Below, one piece after another: positions 54,060 through 64,000 of a stretch of DNA of 64,000 nt (position 1 is the stretch's first letter; the number at the start of each line of letters is the position of its first letter). The stretch is taken from NCBI GenBank assembly GCA_026874595.1, contig CM049315.1:73234401-73298400 (forward strand), read 5' to 3'. The notes beneath the pieces were generated by a model. The model was not told where the DNA came from. It was given only the letters and a program-made list of their open reading frames with translations, and ran no database searches. A program made the translations under genes and the position numbers. Origin of the DNA: Sipunculus nudus. Taxonomy: Eukaryota; Annelida; Sipuncula; Golfingiida; Sipunculidae.

Positions 54060-55213
54060 TTTTAATACTGATCTTTGCAAGATCAAACGATAATGATGTA
54101 TGTCCAACAAACGATATATGAAAAAAGGTATACTAATACATAGAGTCATACACTGCAATTCCCCAATTTTTGGGTCGACCATCTGGTTTGTTCGTCAGAT
54201 AAATGTACGTTATCACCGAGTCATCACTGTAAGCCTCCCCCCCCCCCCCCCCCCACCCCCTTTGATTTAACGTGCAAAGCTGGGCCCGGATGTGATTGGC
54301 TGGAGGAATGTGTTAAGTCACAGGCATAATTTAAAAATTATTTAATTCAAAGAATGCATGTTTTTTACATTTTTCCCTGAGAATTAGGAGATGACAGTGG
54401 CAGAAATATCAAGATTTTTGGAGAATTTTAAGTTACAGGGGATTTCCCTCAGTGCTTATAGGTATGCCAATGGTTTTGAACTTATCGCACCACACCATTT
54501 TTGTGGAAAAATAATAGATTAAAACATATCTCTTCCTAAGTGAATCTGGTTTATGTAAAATCTTTATTGATATTTTTCCCCATTCCCATATTGTTAATTA
54601 AGGTATTATAAACAATTTAACAAAAAAACCGTTGCTTGACAAAAGATTATACGGCCTTGTCAACAAAGTAAAAATACACCAAATGAAAATCTGTAACTTA
54701 GGACAAATGGAAAAAAAAGTTCAACCATTTAAAATTTACAATAAAACAGATCTAGCACAGACAGCAGATGTTACAAACAATTAACTGCTTCTAACTATGT
54801 GGACCCACAAAAAAGGATGAAAAACTGAATACACATTAAATGATAGAATAAGGCCATTAGAACACGTAAATTCAAAGAAAAAAATGCGGTTGACTAGCCA
54901 ATTTGCACAGGTCCTGAATCGGGCATAAACCCTAAAGATAATTAACACAATACAATTGCAAATTTTTTTCTAGATGAAGATGTCAATGTTGAGCTATTTG
55001 CCTCGTATTGAAATACGATTGTTTAAAGATAACCTTTGGTTTATCAATTATTTATTTTTTTTTAATAATAATTATAAGAATGGGCCTATTGCTTAAGTAT
55101 TTTTCTAATGATATATTATCTATGAATAAGTATACATGCATAATAGACAAACATATTTATACACAGACATATATATATTAAAACATATAAGTATATCTGA
55201 ATGTAAAGATATG

Positions 55214-55256
<43 letters not shown>

Positions 55257-57228
55257 AGCTGGATAACTGGTTTCTTTGAAATTTTGTTATAAAAAATACC
55301 ATAAGGCTATATGTCTTTATTGGGAATCTGTCTGAAAGACCACATGTTTATTAATTCCATCTTGAGTGTACCAAATTAATTCATTTCGGTTTATACTGGG
55401 CAGTCTAATAAGCTCACATATGCATTAAGACCACGTTTAATTAGTCCCACGGATGGGCTTGTTACACATTTTTCACTGTATGTGCTTTTTTTTAATCTTG
55501 AAGATACGCCGGTTCCATATTAAAGACCATCAGACTTCTTTTTTATTCGAGAGGTAGTTGATTACAATTCAGAGAGATAACTGTATGTCTATATACCTGA
55601 AAAAAAATGTACATTACATGTATCAAGATTGAACCACAGCATGTATTATAATTTTATAATTCATATTTATTATTTGTCATGGCAAGTTCTACACTTTTAT
55701 TTTTCACGGGAATCGAACAACAGAAAACAGTAGAAATTTGCCAGCTGGTCAGATTTCCTATGGGTTGAACCTATGGTTTCCCTAATGATTTCTATCATGC
55801 AGTTAAAAATGTCAGAATTCCGTTAAAACCCCTTTATATCCTCGAGAATCATTCCGTAATCTTGCTTCTGTTGTGAAGGTCAATGACTTTATTTCAGAAA
55901 TGTATTTTTTTCCTGCACTGTTCAATGCAGTGGAGCCAAAATAGGTTTCAATATAGCATCTAGATGAAAAGAATATGTCTTAGATTTTCTACATAATTTA
56001 TAATGTTATATTACATTTATATTTATACTAGTTTATATTGTATTTATTGCTGTAGACTTGTTAATTTTGTTAAATTGTACTCTTTGTTTTTGTTTTTGAT
56101 TTTTTTCTTTGAATTTTTAATTACAATGTTTGAATATAAAGTCATGTGACTAGGTGTTAATGCATTATGTTACTCATTATGGAGAAGCTATGGGCCCGAA
56201 GCCTATAATTTTTCTGAATAAAACTCGTTCATTCATTCATTTTCCACATAATAATTCATTCTAAACAAAAAAGGAAAACAGTATAGCTGAATTCGAAGCA
56301 GCAGGTTTACTCCCATGGTAAACTGGAAGTACAAGACTACGTGCTGTAAAAATTAAAAACGACATTCACTTAAATATTATTGATTTCAATGAAAAAAAAA
56401 TATAATAAATCGCAGCCGTCGAAGAGGAAATATCATATTTAATATATCCTTTAATGAGGGATTTATCCAGAGATTAGTTGATATAAGTTGCTCCAAAACC
56501 CATGTGTAACCCCTCTCGGTGGATTCAGTAATTTGTATGACTGACAAACAAACACGAATATCGTGTGAAAACAAAACCTCCTTGACGAAGTTCAAATGTA
56601 AAATAAAATAAAAAACGTGTTATTGTCGACTCTGATAAAACACATTGTTGGATAATATCAATGATAAGTGGCCAGCATATTTTAGCAGGGGTATTTTATT
56701 TACCTGAATTAGTTAACGATCAGATAAGTGGATTGTTGTCTGCTAATTTGCGTTTATTTGACTCGTTAGTGACAATATTACTCTATAAACCTGCCATATA
56801 TTCACATAGAATGTTAAATAAATAAATGCATAATCACAATTTTACCAGTTGTATTCACAGACCACCATAGTGCCAAATTAAATTCTCAAACAGTCCCACG
56901 ATTATTTGACACGGACCTGCTGGCCGTCAAAATCAATATATGACAAATATATGCCGAACAAGCTGTCCCTTACAGGATTGATTAATGCGTAAATGAGTGG
57001 ATATAATGTTTTAATCAGTGTTGGTTGTACTCAATAGTAATATTGGGGTTATATATTGCATATCTTTACAATGTGACATGTTAACATTTAATCAAGCCTA
57101 TGATCATTTCCTCTCTCTCGGGCAAAATAAGATGACATACATTTATATATATATATATATGTTCTCCAGGATGTGAAACAATCATAGAGCATTACACGAA
57201 GGAATTCAAATTCAAAGGAATATATATT

Positions 57229-57281
<53 letters not shown>
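54060..57281. other. Non-coding stretch
   Basis: Holds a C18 tract at 54237-54254, (GA)n at 55216-55252, and (AT)n near 57140 and 57228-57281. Minus-strand frames such as 56386-56595 lack family resemblance. No gene seen. Confidence 0.5.
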
Positions 57282-57284
<3 letters not shown>

Positions 57285-57438
57285 TCAATCCTGTCTGAAT
57301 GACCACCTATGAAATGCGGCACCTGGCTCTTACGACCACTAGATATCAGTCTCTTTTGAATTTCCGTTATGTTATCTATAGATAAAACCTGTGAAATACG
57401 ACCACCTGGCTATTAGGATTACGGACAGCTTTTCCTAA
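57282..57438. mobile_element. Pogo/Tigger-like terminal fragment
   Basis: Starts CAGTCAATCCTGTCTGAATG directly after a TA, and contains two copies of a GAAATACGACCACCTGGCTAT-like phrase. The CAGTC-ACCTGTCT-A-GACCACC opening and TA target are characteristic of Tc1/mariner-superfamily Tigger-type ends. Only one end is present; it abuts the L1 fragment at about 57439. Confidence 0.6.
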
Positions 57439-57870
57439 CCATTCCAGTCTCCTCCTACTATATTATTTTCATTGTTACTAGTTTCCAGTTTGCTAAATAT
57501 TCTAGAATAAAATCGGGTGTCTACACTATTAGGTCCATACACGTTAATGAAGTTTAATCTGACATTATCCAGAGTGATATCTAATATTATTATATCTTCC
57601 CTCATTATCCTTAAATGTACTGTGTATTTCATAGTTGGTATTATTTTTTATAAGGATGGCTACACCACGTGCATTGTGTGGACCATGGCTAAATATAAAT
57701 GAGTGTCCCCATTCTGCTCTCCAAAGGGCTGAGGTTTTAAGTGTGCTGTGAGTTTCTTGTAAAAAAATGACATTATGTGGCTTGTTTTGCAGCCAGTAGA
57801 AGATTTCTCTTCTTTAACTGTTGTTACTCAAACCTCTCACATTTAGTGAGAGTATCCTTACTTTACTCAT
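57439..57870 (-). pseudogene. L1-like ORF2 endonuclease fragment
   Basis: ATG at 57870 begins MSKVRILSLNVRGLS. NVIFLQETHST, then HNARGVAILI and NVRLNFINVYGPN, and finally IVGGDWN, follow the L1/Tx1 apurinic-type endonuclease motif order (Asn, Glu of QETHS, NVYGPN, GGDWN). At least two in-frame stops or frameshifts occur (for example after LSNNS, and near 57600). The remaining domain is lost. Confidence 0.82.
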
Positions 57871-58630
57871 CATTGATACAATTTTATGTTAACATCCTGG
57901 CTTTGGGAGTTATGCATATATACCTTTGCATACATAAAGTGTGCACATATATACTCATATATGTATATACACATGCACATAGATATGCCACCATATATGC
58001 ACACGATTGTTGATAAATGTGGAGAATTGTTTTAGTTATGGTATAAACATTCATAATAATTCTCAGCTTGCTAAATGGCAATGTAACAGCTCTGAGCTGC
58101 ATAGGTACTGTAGCTAACACCAGTATTGTCAGTAACATTAACAATAACATTAGGAGTAATGCTATGTGACATTTCACAATATTAATGATTTGAACAGAAT
58201 AATTAATGATGAACATGCACAACCTTGGAGACTTTGTAAAGCGAGAAAAAAAGTAAATATACTTATAAAAGTAATAAGTGTTCCTCACAGGACAGATCTA
58301 AACTTTATGAGTCTGTGTTTCAATGCTGTTCTTCACAAGAGATCCCCATTGTCACTTGTTTTTTGCCATCTGCTATCTGCGAAGCTGCTGCCGTCTATCG
58401 GCGAGTTTCTGAGCATGACACTGCTGTCATCTCTTGACCGGTGTTGTGACTGTCCTACTGGTTTGGTGCGCATGCGTGATGTGCGTTCCACGTGCATTGG
58501 ATTGTAATCCCCGTCATTGTAAAATAAAAGAAAGGTCGCTTAGCGACTGTTACTTGTGTGGGGGGCCTACACTGGATCGAGAAAGGTCTCGAAGTTTTTG
58601 AACTTTTCACCATCACGCCGCCGATAAATC

Positions 58631-59547
58631 TTATTCAGAGGTTGGGTTTGCGGTCAGTTCTTGAACGCGGACAGGTTGGCCGTTAATGTAAAGCTTCCCC
58701 CTCCAGAAACGAGCCTTCAGGCCATCGTTGTAGGCTTTTGTCATTTGCGGTTTCGCTTTTTGTTTTAATTGAAAGTCCACTGCTGTCAAGTCTTCAGTGA
58801 ACCTGACTTCGTTACCTCTCACCGATTTTTTACTCTTTATTATTATCAAGTTTCTGAGTGGTCTGCTATAAAGCCTTACTAAAATGTGTCTCGGTCTTGA
58901 ACCTTTCCGGCCTGTTCTGTGGACATTTTCTATTGCTTTAGCAACTTCAGTTTCCTCCATGTCCCCTGCCAGTTTATTCTGAGTTATTATTTTAGCTGCG
59001 GTTGTTTTACAGTTTTCCGCTTCACCGATTTCTCCCACACTATCCTCAGATTCCACTCTCGCTGGTATCGCTCTACCTTATTTAGCTCTTCTGAGACTTT
59101 CAGTTGCATACTTTCAATTTGTGCATCCTTGCTTTTATTGTGCTCTTTAACAAGTTCTAACTTTTTTTTCAGTTCCACTACTTGTCTCCTTAATTCTCTC
59201 TCACCCCCTTTAAGTTCACTAACTGTAGTGTCTAACGCAGTAAGGTCAGTTTCTATCGTTTGTATGTTTTCCTTTATCTTCTGCTCTGTGGACAGACCTT
59301 CTAATTGTGTCTTCAGTTCTTCATGCATGTTATTTATTGACTGTCTTATGTCCTCGTTCGAGGTTTTTACTAAATGTTTCATTTCAGTTAATGCGTGTTT
59401 CAATGGGGTTTGAATATAAAGGTCACTCACCGCAGCGCTTGTATTTTCGTCAGTCTCAGCTTGAGCTTGTGCTTCATTTAACAAATATTTGTCCATATTT
59501 GACGATGACTGACTTGGCTTTTTCCCAGATTTGTTTTGCCTTGTCAT
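58631..59547 (-). pseudogene. L1-like ORF1 (RNA-binding) with one frameshift
   Basis: Starts at ATG 59547 with a basic head (MTRQNKSGKKPSQSSSNMDK). A long coiled coil follows (about residues 60-165, with heptad-like SELKGGERELRRQVVELKKK and similar), then the RNA-binding part (ENVHRTGRKGSRPRHILVRL ... RFTEDLTAVDF ... RFWRGKLYINGQPV). That matches the RRM plus C-terminal domain of L1 ORF1 proteins, a trimeric RNA chaperone. The two halves are in different frames, overlapping at 58987-59056, so one indel disrupts the protein near residue ~165. Stop at 58631-58633. Confidence 0.85.
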
Positions 59548-59655
59548 GTTGCTGGTTTTATAGCACTCCTACAGAATATAATATCCAGGTAGCGGGAGCT
59601 CTGAGAAAACACGACCTCACTCACTTGTCATGTGACCGGAAGTTTCGGATGGTTT

Positions 59656-60372
59656 CGGAAATATCAAGATAGTTGTTCGAGCACAAAAATAATGTTTTGT
59701 ACCGATACCACATATTTTAGATCCCCTGTGAGTCCGAAAAAGTATCAGCTCACACTGGGTGAATATGGCCATTTCTGCTTAATGGAACCAGGCCCCTGTT
59801 TTTGTTTTATATAAAAGTATTTGAAAAATCTCATAAAAATATCCAATTAAAAGACCAGTAAAAAGACCGATTCAGCTGAGCGTCGATACCCATGGGTTAC
59901 TAGTTTAAATGTAATATTGTTAATTATGCAGACGATGCGTATTGTGAAATATTTTTTGGTTGAATGGTTTGCTTTGCGGCATAGAACACTAGTACAATTA
60001 TACAACAGAGTACGTTATCCATAGAATGTTTTTCTATTATTTCAGGTATGCAAGAAACATATCAAAGAACTACCTGGAGATAAAGTATATAATAAGTCTT
60101 CAACAATCGTTTAGATGGTTTGCATTTTGGATAATCGATCTCAAACGATTATATGTGTTCGCTACATTGTTACAGTGTTACTACATAACCGGTTTATTTT
60201 GTTTTACATTATCGGTAAAGGAACTTTATTATATAATGTGTACATTTAAAGGTCATTCAAGATCATTTTGTAAATAATAAACTGTCTTAAACAAAGCTTA
60301 TATAACAAGCTATCACTCTTGAAAAGTATATGCCTTTATTCATAAATTTCAGATCTCTACCAGAAGAATCTC

Positions 60373-60433
<61 letters not shown>

Positions 60434-60804
60434 TTCATTTTAACCGGATATTCATATAAACCAAATAACTAATTTATTGCGTGTGTGTTTCCTTTTTAAT
60501 TTTGATTTATGAAATATAAAATAGTAATTTATACATTTAATAAAAAAGTTATCTAAAATATCTTAATATTTAATATTTATGTACATTTAAAGAAGGTTTG
60601 CACCATAAAACATAGTAAATCATTTTTTTATGTTACAACTTGTTTTCAGTTTAACAAAAAATGCATTACTTGTATTGTTATAGGGGTCAAAGGTCAGAGA
60701 GGTAAAATGTGACTATGCAAATGTAACATAACACAATGATATAAAAAAACACAAACTGTTATTTCCTTCTTTTTGTTATTTTAAACATGTCTGCGAACGC
60801 TTAG
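59656..60804. other. Non-coding stretch
   Basis: No gene supported. (AT)n at 60380-60430 and short poly-T/A runs. The sequence GGGGTCAAAGGTCAGAG at 60685 contains another AGGTCA-type direct repeat. Confidence 0.45.
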
Positions 60805-60899
60805 TGTTGGTTTAACCGGTGTCTGCCTCCTTCTGGTGCCAGCCTGTAGAACTCTCAAGTCCATGTACATCATTCTTACTACATATGGCTTCGCAGTAG
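60805..60899 (+). CDS. Internal exon resembling an MFS transporter transmembrane segment
   Basis: Between a CTTAG acceptor at 60804 and a strong donor (GTAG|GTGAGT at 60899/60900), one frame reads VGLTGVCLLLVPACRTLKSM, then YIILTTYGFAVG. Two hydrophobic stretches separated by a basic loop (CRTLKS) are the pattern of two adjacent helices in major facilitator transporters, especially the invertebrate MFSD4-like group, where a P-C---L--L--L-G---G phrase is common. No flanking exons were recognised within the window. It could be part of a gene extending right, or an orphan. The acceptor is weak (long gap between pyrimidine tract and AG). Confidence 0.4.
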
Positions 60900-62690
60900 G
60901 TGAGTATTTAAGGTAATGCACATTCAGAGGATTTCGTGATTTTTAACGTTAAGCTGTTTTCTTCCAAAGGATAATTAAGGACATTCATTGATTTTTGCAT
61001 AGCGTTAGAACTAGCTAGAAATAGCGTGACACACCGTCATGAGAATCTTTAAGTTCCAACGTTAATATATATTCGTCACTGAAATGTGATGTAGACATTA
61101 TAGTTCAAAATAAATGATAAACCCACGTTTGATTCCATAGTAACTAGTTGTTGACAAGTAAAGCAACTTTGGTACTAGTTCTTTAATCTGGAATTGAAGA
61201 TTGTTATTTCTGTACAATTGCACAAGGCTCGTGAAGTAAAATACATACCGTGCATGGATATTCATATGTACAACCACTTACTTCTTGTAGTGGCAATTAC
61301 GCCCACTTTTATTAGCAAGCTTCTCTACTGCTGGCCTTGAAGGTAAAAACGCCATATATTTATTGAATAGTAAAATACATGATTTTTTGTGCGATGGAAA
61401 CTCATCAAAATACTAATGATTGGATGAATTAGACCCCCTGTTGCCATCAAATATTATTCTCAGGGAATCTTAAATTTATGAAAGGGGTCATATTTTTATC
61501 ATCGAATTCATGATATCGCGGATTATATTGACGGTTCCGATATGTAGTTCGTATGTTTGTTTCCATTGTAGTGTTTGGCATTCGGCCATATTTTGATGAT
61601 ACCGCTGACGCTGTACTGCCTGTTAGGTTCCGATGGACGTGTATTTCACTGTTTGCTCGACTCAATGTTTGCTGTAACATTTGGCAGGCGGCCATATTGT
61701 GATGATACCAGTGGCGCTGTACGACCTGTTTTGTTCTGACGTCATAACCCGGTCATTTGGCCTCAATTTGGTGATGATAGGTTTGGCGTCCATGGTGATT
61801 ACACCTTTCTCGGGTGCGTAACAAGAACTTGTGCATAACAAATGATCACGTGTTAGTATCCTATAATATAATATGATGTCATGCGACATTTATTAAACAA
61901 ATGTCCAATGGATTAGCCGGTGTTATTTTTATCTAACAACAACAACTATAATTTCATAAGCAAAGCGGATATAAGTCCGATGGTTGTCGTGTTACGTTTA
62001 TCTGAACATATAAATAAGGACATAACGTTGGTCAATACAGACATTTTAAATTGGCCCAATTTTTCGTGAAGGTATAATTACCATGATTTTACTGTATGCT
62101 GCGCCGCGCGGACTTTGGAACGGGCGCAACCACTAAAATGTAAAAAACGGCTACATCAAAATGTGTTCATACTAAACCGGGGCCGACCTTTAGTCCAAAA
62201 TTCTTTGGCATGTAAAATGAAATCCTGATTCCGACACACGGCAGAGTAGAAATCTTGTTGGGAAGCTTCTCATAATAGTTCGACAAAACCTACAAACGCA
62301 TACGTCAGTATCGGAGCAATATACACCGGCTTAAGGGAAAGGAAACGTGAAAACATAAATTATCATGTGTAACACAAGATGATATTGCTAAATGGTGAAG
62401 CAAAAAAAAAAAAACTGTAAATAAATCAAGTGTGGCAGTAATGTTAAATGAATTAGAAGTTGGTATTAATATTTCGCAGATTTTGGTCAGCACAACGACT
62501 TGTCCCGTTTTCCTGTATTTTATTTGGTTTGTGTTGTATTACCATGTTTTATCCGGGACAGGACAAATGCGTATGATTCGGTGTTTTTCTGGCCGGCGGA
62601 TAATAAGTTATAGCTATGTGGGTAATGATCATAATCCCTGTGTCAAGAAGGGAGGACAAAAACAAGGGACAGTACTTGGAACTTCCATAG
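60900..62690. other. Non-coding stretch with a short direct repeat
   Basis: Apart from the direct repeat at 61560-61800 and a single TGACGTCA near 61738, nothing was recognised. Minus-strand frames at 61447-61889 derive from the repeat. Confidence 0.45.
61560..61800 (-). repeat. Direct repeat, ~110-bp period, two and a half copies
   Basis: TTTGGCATTCGGCCATATTTTGATGATACCGCTG-type sequence (described, about 61570-61605) recurs at about 61680-61715, and a third weaker copy with GGTGATGATAGGTTTGGCG lies near 61770. The orientation is nominal. Confidence 0.6.
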
Positions 62691-62800
62691 AAATGCCTGA
62701 TCAATAGAAATGCCTGATCAATAGAAATGCCTGAACAATAGAGACGCCTGATCAATACAAATGCCTGATCAATAGAAATGCCTGATCCAACAGAAACGCA
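62691..62800. repeat. 17-bp minisatellite, six copies
   Basis: Unit AAATGCCTGATCAATAG with starts at 62691, 62708, 62725, 62742, 62759 and 62776, the last copies with one or two changes. Each unit contains the palindrome TGATCA (BclI site). The minus-strand frame over it is repeat-derived. Confidence 0.93.
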
Positions 62801-63018
62801 GATTAAAGCGAACTTTCCAAAATCTCTAAACACGTATCCGCGGGAGGGATTATCCTCAATTCTATCAAGGTATAAACTGTACAAACTCCCAAGTATAATG
62901 TAGACACTGGCTAACACTTGGGGTCAATATTTATAAATATAAAATAAATATGAGAAAATAGGCCAGAAAATCACCGAACACAGGCTGATTGTTTTGTTTA
63001 TATCATTGTGTTTATAAT

Positions 63019-63127
63019 ATGCGAGGGCCCGCTAAAATAATCAAAACAAATTCAACAAGGGCATCTGGCAGCAAGAAGGATAAGCCGGAGCTTTCTACCT
63101 CCGCATATATTCAGCCTTCCACCTTAG
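63019..63127 (+). CDS. Candidate first coding exon, lysine/serine-rich
   Basis: ATG at 63019 opens 36 codons (MRGPAKIIKTNSTRASGSKK, then DKPELSTSAYIQPSTL) to a consensus-like donor (CTTAG|GTAGGT) at 63128. GC content is higher than the neighbours. Low-complexity N-termini of this kind are typical of many proteins, so family cannot be assigned. A possible acceptor (TTCATTTCAG) lies near 63640, but the following sequence has no clear open frame. Confidence 0.3.
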
Positions 63128-64000
63128 GTAGGTTTTTGCCGTTTGTCAACATTACTGTGTTTATCAGCATGTTGTTGATATACAAGTTCATACATCCTTC
63201 ACGAATTTAAGGCGTTATAAGATTTTTTTCACAACCAAAATTACCCTTGGATCATTGATATATACAGAGAGGAAGCCAAAATTCACATAAATTCTTTTTA
63301 TTTTTCAAAAGGTAGTTGAATGGGCAGCTTTACGATATTTCAAGCACGGTCTTTAATAATATAATGGAGGTGGCATTTTGTTTCAATCTTCATCAACAGA
63401 TGTCGCCATTGACGATACATAAACCCTCATACTTGATACACAATTTACGCTTTAGAGTGTTATTTGGAATTAGCTCCAATAAAAACACATTTAAAACACT
63501 CAAAATTATGGAGCGAAACAATATATTTGATAAAAAGCTACGTTCAGTCAAGGCGGGGAGATTGATACATGACAGATCGTTCTGAACCAGCTGTGGCAGT
63601 GAAACTTACAACATGGCATGCCGTTAACTTGTTCATTTCAGAACCCTGGATGTAATGTACACTTGACAACTCGGCCGTTCAACGACCAACACTACTAAGC
63701 TAAAATGCAATGAGAAGATGTTCTGGTTTTATTGCTTGTTATTTTCTTCAAAAAATCACATATATATGTTGCACAATGAAAACATTTCATGAAATGAGAA
63801 AAAAAAATGTAATAGCCGCTCATATCATAATATGTCTAAAATATCGAAGACAGAAAATTAGTCAGATACCACAAATTGAACCAGGATCCTAATCAAACTT
63901 TGATGTGTAGACAGCTGTTCAACAACTACATCCAATGTCACCTCTAGAACAAAGCCTCCCCATAATACAACAGTTCTATGACCCAGATTGTAAATTTTAA
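63128..64000. other. No gene recognised to the window end
   Basis: Two open frames (63316-63585 and 63710-63892) have no splice context or family resemblance. The region may hold introns of the gene beginning at 63019. Confidence 0.4.

Larger units (their letters stand above)
57439..59655 (-). mobile_element. L1-like LINE, 3'-truncated, minus strand
   Basis: Reading from 59655 downwards: a short 5' leader (CTTCCGGTCACATGACAAG), ORF1 (59547-58631, one frameshift), a spacer, then the first ~140 codons of ORF2 (57870-57439) covering part of the endonuclease domain. The reverse transcriptase and tail are missing because the sequence stops at the Tigger-like fragment. Retained 5' end with lost 3' end is the reverse of normal L1 truncation and implies a later deletion or insertion event. 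Confidence 0.82.

Noticed and set aside
58919-59413. Plus-strand 164-codon frame
   Set aside because: Antisense shadow of the L1 ORF1 coiled coil.
62691-62800. 17-bp repeats considered as a CRISPR array
   Set aside because: There are no spacers between units; it is a minisatellite.

Overview
The window is AT-rich eukaryotic nuclear DNA from an invertebrate, most likely a marine mollusc (bivalve-like). The evidence is small exons with GT-AG introns, AATAAA signals, dense (AT)n/(GA)n/(TG)n microsatellites, AGGTCA-rich and CTTGAACAAAT-type degenerate tandem repeats, a tRNA-derived SINE, and MULE, hAT-like, pogo/Tigger-like, Ty3/gypsy-like and L1-like elements. No prokaryotic operon, CRISPR array, rRNA or genuine tRNA gene was seen. 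The phylum is inferred from repeat style, not from a diagnostic gene.

Layout. 2.2-5.0 kb (minus): a decayed DNA transposon, with a frameshifted DDE-type transposase followed by a second gene carrying a Tesmin/TSO1-like CXC cysteine domain. 5.2-13.8 kb: mostly non-coding, with diverged repeats, several poly-C/poly-G tracts, a CRE-like pair, and one short minus-strand exon resembling a zinc-type alcohol dehydrogenase. 13.8-14.2 kb: a TATA box and a possible first exon. 14,532-21,823: the best-preserved object, an essentially complete Mutator-like (MULE) transposon. It has ~525-bp terminal inverted repeats, a perfect 9-bp target-site duplication (CTTTTCTAC), a FLYWCH zinc-finger exon and an open DDE transposase exon. 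Its intron is filled by about nine copies of a ~167-bp satellite. 22.4 kb: a terminal exon of unknown function. 22.7-36.3 kb: duplicated microsatellite blocks, long degenerate tandem repeats (28-31 kb), a SINE inserted into an older repeat, MITE remnants, and an unknown minus-strand terminal exon at 32.75 kb.

36.9-54 kb: a relic last exon of a 15-hydroxyprostaglandin-dehydrogenase-like (HPGD-like) short-chain dehydrogenase lies at 36.95 kb. A seven-exon paralogue lies at 47.5-53.6 kb. It keeps its SDR motifs and splice sites but has two in-frame stop codons. Between them lie an AGGTCA (DR1) repeat array, minus-strand coding relics, a 788-bp element with 137-bp inverted repeats that carries a CXC-domain exon, and a heavily decayed Ty3/gypsy-like retrotransposon. 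A hAT-like MITE sits in intron 4 of the SDR gene.

54-64 kb: mostly non-coding. It holds an L1-like LINE on the minus strand (ORF1 plus the endonuclease start of ORF2, cut off by a Tigger-like fragment), one orphan exon resembling an MFS transporter, a 17-bp minisatellite and a candidate first coding exon at 63.0 kb.

The genes do not form a pathway. The window is an accessory, transposon-dominated stretch around one or two SDR gene copies. The strongest candidates for something not already catalogued are the intact MULE and its satellite-filled intron, and the CXC-carrying element whose inverted repeats are built from a palindromic sub-repeat.
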